DNA from: Oscillospiraceae bacterium
GTDB lineage: Bacteria > Bacillota > Clostridia > Oscillospirales > Oscillospiraceae
DNA: 64,000 bases
Reading direction: 5' to 3'
NCBI GenBank assembly: GCA_020025545.1
Contig: JAHHRX010000003.1
Coordinates: 1-64,000 of the forward strand
In this document: positions 59,904 to 64,000 of the stretch, in pieces
Layout: every line of letters begins with the position of its first letter
Position numbering within the stretch: position 1 is the first letter of the stretch
Notes under the pieces: generated by a model
Told to the model about the DNA's origin: nothing
Seen by the model: only the letters and a program-made list of their open reading frames with translations
Databases searched by the model: none
Made by a program: the position numbers and the translations under genes

Positions 59904-59944
59904 AGGAGAAAGATGAAATATAACGAAAAGCGGAGGTACTATTT

Positions 59945-60637
59945 ATGGCTACATCTGTGCTGGTCGTTGAGGACGACCGTAATATTGCTGAGCTCCTGCA
60001 AATGTATCTGGAAAAAGAAGGCTATGCCGTTACCACCGCCGCCGACGGCGGTCAGGGTCTTGCCAAATTCCGCACCATCAAGCCCGATCTGGTCCTGCTG
60101 GATGTGATGATGCCTGTCATGGACGGCTGGGCCGTATGCAAAACCATCCGTGCCGAATCCCAGACCCCCGTTATCATGCTCACGGCCAAGGGTGAAACCG
60201 ACGACAAGGTGACCGGTCTGCGCACCGGCGCCGACGACTACATCACCAAGCCCTTTGAAATGAAGGAAGTGCTGGCCCGGATTGAGGCCGTGCTCCGCCG
60301 CACCGGCGGCGTTGTCACCGAAAAGAAGTCCCGCCGTCTGGTTTTCGACAAGCTCATCATCGATATGGATGCCTTTGAGCTGACGGTGGACGGCCGGAAG
60401 GTGGACACGCCCCCCAAGGAAATGGAGCTTCTTTACTATCTCGCTTCCTCTCCCAACCGGGTCTACACCCGCAACCAGCTTCTGGACGAGGTGTGGGGCT
60501 TTGACTATTTCGGCGATTCCCGCACCGTGGATGTCCATGTAAAGCGTCTGCGTGAAAAGCTGGAGGGGATCAGCGAAAGCTGGAGCCTTAAGACCGTCTG
60601 GGGCGTAGGCTATAAGTTCGAGGTTCTGAATGCATGA
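59945..60637 (+). CDS. OmpR/PhoB-family response regulator
   Basis: A 230-aa regulator. The receiver domain covers about residues 1-118: VLVVEDDRNIAELL, phospho-Asp in LVLLDVMMPVMDGW, MLTAKGE, and Lys in YITKPFEMKEV. A winged helix of the Trans_reg_C type follows at about 130-228 (LTVDGRKVDTPPKEMELLYYLASSPNRVYTRNQLLDEVWG, RTVDVHVKRLREKLE). It resembles PhoP and WalR. The TTxAC repeats upstream favour a phosphate-type regulator. AAAGCGGAGG precedes the ATG. The stop overlaps the kinase start by 4 nt. Confidence 0.93.
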   Translation: MATSVLVVEDDRNIAELLQMYLEKEGYAVTTAADGGQGLAKFRTIKPDLVLLDVMMPVMDGWAVCKTIRAESQTPVIMLTAKGETDDKVTGLRTGADDYITKPFEMKEVLARIEAVLRRTGGVVTEKKSRRLVFDKLIIDMDAFELTVDGRKVDTPPKEMELLYYLASSPNRVYTRNQLLDEVWGFDYFGDSRTVDVHVKRLREKLEGISESWSLKTVWGVGYKFEVLNA

Positions 60638-62064
60638 AAACCACATTCAGCCGGACCTTTACCACCGCATCTCTGATCCTGCTGGCAACGCTGGTGCTCA
60701 TCGGCATTTCCTTTGAATTGCTGGTAAAGGACTATCTGACAGATCACGCAGTAGAGGATCTGCAGAATGACAGCAAGGTCGTCGCCCGGCTGGTACAGTC
60801 GTGCTTTGCGGATGAAACCCTGTCCCAGCGGGATTTCTACATTGCCCTTTCGGCGGCATCCAGCGTCAGCGGCTTTGATGCCGTGGTCTGCGATGCCGGC
60901 GGCAGACTGGTGCTCTGCTCCGATGCCCCCATGGGCTGTGAGCATGTGGGCATGACCATCCAGCAGGACTATCTGAGGCGGGTTTTTGAAAACGACGGCT
61001 CTACCGACACCGGCACCATCGACGGGCTGTACCCCGAGATCCGGTATGTGGTGTCCCGGCCCATTACCGATGTTGTCACCGGTGAGCGCTACGGCATTGT
61101 CGTAGTCTCCGCCCCGGTGCAGGATTCCCTGTCCATGCTGAACCGGATCTCCGAAATGTTTGTATTCGTGTCCATTCTGGTGGTGGTGATCTCGGTACTT
61201 ATTATGACTTTCTTCGTCCGCCATCAGTCCGCTCCCCTGCGGGATATGGCAAAAGCCGCCAGTGCCTTTGGCCACGGTGACCTCACCGCCCGGGTTCGCA
61301 CCGACGGTGACCACTCCGAAGAGGTGGAGGAGCTGGCAATCGCCTTCAACAACATGGCATCCTGCCTGCAAAAGAGCGAATATCAGCGGCAGGAATTTGT
61401 TGCCAATGTGTCCCATGAGCTGAAAACCCCCATGACCACCATCGCCGGCTATGTGGACGGTATTCTGGACGGCACCATCCCCCCGGAAAAGGAACGGCAC
61501 TATCTGACGCTGGTTTCCGACGAGACGAAACGGCTGAGCCGTCTGGTGCGGAGTATGCTGGACATCTCCCGTCTACAGTCGCAGGAGGGTATCACCGACG
61601 AGCAAAAGACCCGCTTCGACATGGAGGAGCTGGCAGGTCAGGTGCTGATCTCCTTTGAGCAGAAAATCAACAGCAAACAGCTGGATGTCCGGGTTGATAT
61701 GCCGGATTACCCGGTATTTACCCACGCCAATCAGGACGCCGTGACGCAGGTTGTCTACAATCTGGTGGATAACGCCGTGAAATTCTGCCCCGCGGGCGGC
61801 GCTCTGGAGCTGACCATCCGGGAAGGCGGCGGCAAAGTCTATGTTTCCGTTGCCAACGACGGCCCCACCATCCCCCCGGATGAGCTTCCTCTGGTATTTG
61901 ACCGATTCCACAAAATCGACAAGAGCCGCTCCAAAAACCGGGACAGCTGGGGGCTGGGGCTTTACATCGTCAAGACCCTTGTCTGCTCCCACGGCGAGAA
62001 TATTTCCGTCACCAGCCGGGACGGAAAGACCACCTTTACCTTTACCATGCCTCTGGTAAATTAA
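60634..62064 (+). CDS. Sensor histidine kinase, PhoR-like
   Basis: A two-pass membrane kinase of 476 aa. TM1 lies at about residues 10-30 and TM2 at about 168-190, around an extracytoplasmic domain of about 135 residues. HAMP follows TM2 (SAPLRDMAKAASAFGHGDLTARVR). HisKA is QEFVANVSHELKTPMTTIAGYVDGIL with the phospho-His. The HATPase boxes are NLVDNAVKFCP, VSVANDGPTI and SWGLGLYIVKTLV. It is overlapped by the regulator gene and followed 39 nt later by the HtrA-like gene. The ligand is unknown. Confidence 0.92.
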   Translation: MKTTFSRTFTTASLILLATLVLIGISFELLVKDYLTDHAVEDLQNDSKVVARLVQSCFADETLSQRDFYIALSAASSVSGFDAVVCDAGGRLVLCSDAPMGCEHVGMTIQQDYLRRVFENDGSTDTGTIDGLYPEIRYVVSRPITDVVTGERYGIVVVSAPVQDSLSMLNRISEMFVFVSILVVVISVLIMTFFVRHQSAPLRDMAKAASAFGHGDLTARVRTDGDHSEEVEELAIAFNNMASCLQKSEYQRQEFVANVSHELKTPMTTIAGYVDGILDGTIPPEKERHYLTLVSDETKRLSRLVRSMLDISRLQSQEGITDEQKTRFDMEELAGQVLISFEQKINSKQLDVRVDMPDYPVFTHANQDAVTQVVYNLVDNAVKFCPAGGALELTIREGGGKVYVSVANDGPTIPPDELPLVFDRFHKIDKSRSKNRDSWGLGLYIVKTLVCSHGENISVTSRDGKTTFTFTMPLVN

Positions 62065-62103
62065 GAGGCAATCTCCCATTTTCCCATTGCGAGGTTTAGC
62101 AAT

Positions 62104-63309
62104 ATGATGAAACGCAGTCGATCTCAGGAGGTCATCGAGCAGGATCATTATCAAAACGGCTCTACCCAGCCCCCAAAAAACCGGGGCGGTACGATTGCCA
62201 CGCTTTTTGTAGCGGCGATCTTTTTGGGCGGTATTATCAGCGGTATGAGCCTGCTCAATATCCACCTCTTTTCCCCATCCGATCCTGCCGATAATGCCAC
62301 ATCCCCCGTAGGCTTCCACGGAAATTCCGCCCCTCCGGAAAATGCGGGAAGAGAAGAAAACCCTCCCCTGCCCACATCCGAAGTGGAAATTCCCATTTAC
62401 GGCGCCCCGGTGCCCGGGAGCGATACGCCCCAGTCTGAAGATCTCAGCCTGCTGGAGATCTACCAAAAAAATATCCCCTCGGTGGTTTCCGTGACAGGCA
62501 CACGGGACGGCGCCTCCATAAGCAGCACCGGTCTGGTACTGTCGAAAAACGGCTATATCGTCACCAGCGCCGGCAATATTCAGCAGGCAGACAGTCTGCA
62601 GGTGCTGTTTTCCGACGGAAAACAGCTTTCCGCTGTTGCCGTGGGTACCGATTCCATGTCGGATCTGGCAGTTGTCTATGTGGATGCCAAGGATCTGGTC
62701 CCCGCCCTGCTGGGAGATTCCGCCGATATCCGGGTGGGAGATAATGTCAGCGCCATCGGGGATCATATGGGCACGGAATTCCGCTGCTCCATCACCGACG
62801 GCATCATTTCCGCCATTCACAGAGAAGACCGCAGGATTCCCCTGCTGCAAACCACCGCCATTGTAAGCTCTGTAAGCTCCGGCGGCCCCCTGCTCAACCG
62901 TCACGGGCAGGTCATCGGCATCGTCACCCCCATGCGCGACGGCGGCACGGAGGGGCTGGGCTTCGCCGTGCCCTCTGACGCCGTAAAAGATATTGCCGAG
63001 CAGATCATCCGTCAGGGCTATGTTTCCGGCCGCCCCTCTCTGGGACTGAAAGGACAGTGGGTTTCGGAATTTTATCAGCATTTCCGCCACATGCCTGCCG
63101 GATTCTGTATTTCCGAAGCGCCTGCCGGACAGAAAGGCATTATTTCCGGGGACATTCTGGTGAAAGCCGACGGCGTTCGGATCACCAAGCCCGGGGAGCT
63201 GATCACCGTGCTGAGCCGCAAGAACATCAACGATTCCATTACGCTGGTGCTGTACCGCAGTGGCAGAGAATATGAAATAACCCTGACCCTTCAGGAGGAT
63301 AAGGGCTGA
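62104..63309 (+). CDS. HtrA/DegP-like membrane protein with degenerate protease site
   Basis: A 401-aa protein built like HtrA: cytoplasmic start, one anchor helix (about 30-50), Pro/Ser-rich linker, chymotrypsin-like domain (about 115-290) and PDZ domain (about 300-398). The Asp of the triad is present (MSDLAV, about D187), and a Ser lies in SSGGPL (about S259). The expected His is not: where family members read GYIVTNNHVI this reads GYIVTSAGNI, with Gly157 in place of His. The GNSGGP oxyanion segment is also altered and one residue longer (SSVSSGGP). A non-proteolytic, binding-only role is likely. Its place after the PhoR-like kinase suggests envelope sensing. Confidence 0.85.
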   Translation: MMKRSRSQEVIEQDHYQNGSTQPPKNRGGTIATLFVAAIFLGGIISGMSLLNIHLFSPSDPADNATSPVGFHGNSAPPENAGREENPPLPTSEVEIPIYGAPVPGSDTPQSEDLSLLEIYQKNIPSVVSVTGTRDGASISSTGLVLSKNGYIVTSAGNIQQADSLQVLFSDGKQLSAVAVGTDSMSDLAVVYVDAKDLVPALLGDSADIRVGDNVSAIGDHMGTEFRCSITDGIISAIHREDRRIPLLQTTAIVSSVSSGGPLLNRHGQVIGIVTPMRDGGTEGLGFAVPSDAVKDIAEQIIRQGYVSGRPSLGLKGQWVSEFYQHFRHMPAGFCISEAPAGQKGIISGDILVKADGVRITKPGELITVLSRKNINDSITLVLYRSGREYEITLTLQEDKG

Positions 63310-63333
63310 TACTTTGAAATCGAGGCGAATAGA

Positions 63334-64000
63334 ATGGAACCCATTTACCGTAAGTCTTATGTTGTCCGCAGCTGCGATGTGGACCGCTACGGACGGCTGA
63401 AGCCCTCTATGGTGCTGTTTTATGCTCAGGATGTTGCCGGGAGCCATTGCCGGCAGCTGGCACTGGACTCTGATACGCTGGCGGAAAAGCGACTTTTCTG
63501 GGCAATCATCCGTCACCGGGTGCAGATAACCCGTCTGCCCGGAGAAAGCGAAACCATCACCGTGGAAACCTGGCCCATGCCCACCACACGCACTGCCTAT
63601 CCCCGTTCCACTGTGGCCTATGACGAGGCCGGCAACGAGCTGTTTCGGGCGATTGCCCTGTGGGTGCTGATGGATCTCGACACCCGGGACATGATCATCC
63701 CCGGCAAAAGCGGCGTTCATGTGGAAGGCCTGCTTCGGGGCAGCGAGCTGGCGGTGCCCCACTGTCTGATTCCGGCATCCTTCGGAAACCGCCGGAGCCG
63801 TCAGGTTTGCTTTACGGATCTGGACCGGAACGGCCACATGAATAACTGCCGGTACATGGACTGGATGGAGGATCTGCTTCCGGGAGATTTCCACAAGGAC
63901 CATGCTGTGAAGGAATTTACCGTCTGCTATTTGCAGGAAGCCCGGGAAGGCGACACGCTGGACATGAGCTGGCAGCTTTGTGACGGCGGTGTGCTCCGAA
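63334..64000 (+). CDS. Acyl-ACP thioesterase (FAT family), 3' end cut by window
   Basis: The first 222 codons of an acyl-acyl carrier protein thioesterase, which hydrolyses fatty acyl-ACP to release free fatty acids. The first hotdog domain runs from YVVRSCDVDRYGRLKPSMVLFYAQDVAGSHC through WAIIRHRVQITRLP and VETWPMPTTRTAYPR. The second opens with CFTDLDRNGHMNNCRYMDWMEDLLP, whose Asp, His and Asn are the family's catalytic-region residues. Full members have about 240-250 aa, so about 20-30 residues are missing. GAGGCG precedes the ATG. It begins 24 nt after the HtrA-like gene, suggesting co-transcription. Confidence 0.9.
   Translation, partial: MEPIYRKSYVVRSCDVDRYGRLKPSMVLFYAQDVAGSHCRQLALDSDTLAEKRLFWAIIRHRVQITRLPGESETITVETWPMPTTRTAYPRSTVAYDEAGNELFRAIALWVLMDLDTRDMIIPGKSGVHVEGLLRGSELAVPHCLIPASFGNRRSRQVCFTDLDRNGHMNNCRYMDWMEDLLPGDFHKDHAVKEFTVCYLQEAREGDTLDMSWQLCDGGVLR

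Noticed and set aside
61573..63903. A 776-codon minus-strand frame across the kinase, HtrA-like and thioesterase genes
   Set aside because: It is antisense to three well-supported genes, has no ribosome site and shows no recognisable domain.

Overview
The window looks like chromosome from a moderately high-GC Gram-positive anaerobe of the class Clostridia, probably Oscillospirales. This is inferred from gene content: RNase Y, Mini-RNase III, RqcH/NFACT, a YesMN-type two-component pair, an iron alcohol dehydrogenase, Pta, a D-lactate-type dehydrogenase, sortable lipobox proteins and many TTGACA/TATAAT-like promoters. Most of the sequence is ordinary core genome packed into short operons on both strands. 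tRNA-His is cut by the left edge and an acyl-ACP thioesterase by the right edge.

Region by region: 0-3 kb carries two cell-wall hydrolases and a DegV protein on the minus strand. 2.8-6.9 kb is a plus-strand operon (cation diffusion facilitator, Gx-type transporter, Mini-RNase III, RqcH) behind a long structured leader. 6.9-7.5 kb is a non-coding block full of inverted repeats, next to a lone EutN/CcmL-like gene. 7.9-14.1 kb is a U32 protein, Maf, MreC, MreD and PBP2 operon for rod-shape and wall synthesis. 14.2-19.4 kb holds uridine kinase, a DnaQ-like exonuclease, a CYTH protein, an RlmA-like methyltransferase, a polysaccharide deacetylase and RNase Y. tRNA-Leu follows at 19.8 kb.

20.0-35.4 kb is accessory DNA. 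It begins with three gene fragments (serine recombinase tail, HTH fragment, chromate-transporter tail). It then carries a catabolic island bracketed by two diverged direct repeats (cores at 21032-21119 and 35218-35305). The island contains a two-component system (sensor kinase and AraC-type regulator), a CUT2-type ABC transporter with two different permeases, an inosine-uridine hydrolase homologue, a PfkB kinase, a double-SIS protein, a YjbQ protein, a BtpA/SgcQ TIM barrel and a divergent ribokinase-like kinase. The arrangement suggests uptake, N- or O-glycosidic cleavage, phosphorylation and isomerisation or deglycation of a nucleoside-like or Amadori-type compound. I do not recognise this combination as a described pathway.

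35.6-46.9 kb is mixed metabolism (Nudix, Fe-ADH, FolC, 2-hydroxyacid dehydrogenase, two MATE exporters, YtcJ-type amidohydrolase, beta-CASP RNase-like MBL protein). 47.2-51.6 kb is an Mgl-type galactose ABC operon whose last gene encodes a small membrane protein with an InlB-type B-repeat. 51.6-58.9 kb holds Pta, a zinc-ribbon protein, RuvCAB with a small membrane protein, ApbE and an NfeD/SPFH/DUF6440 operon. 58.9-64 kb has UppP, a PhoPR-like two-component operon with direct repeats resembling Pho boxes, an HtrA-like protein that has lost its catalytic histidine, and the partial thioesterase.
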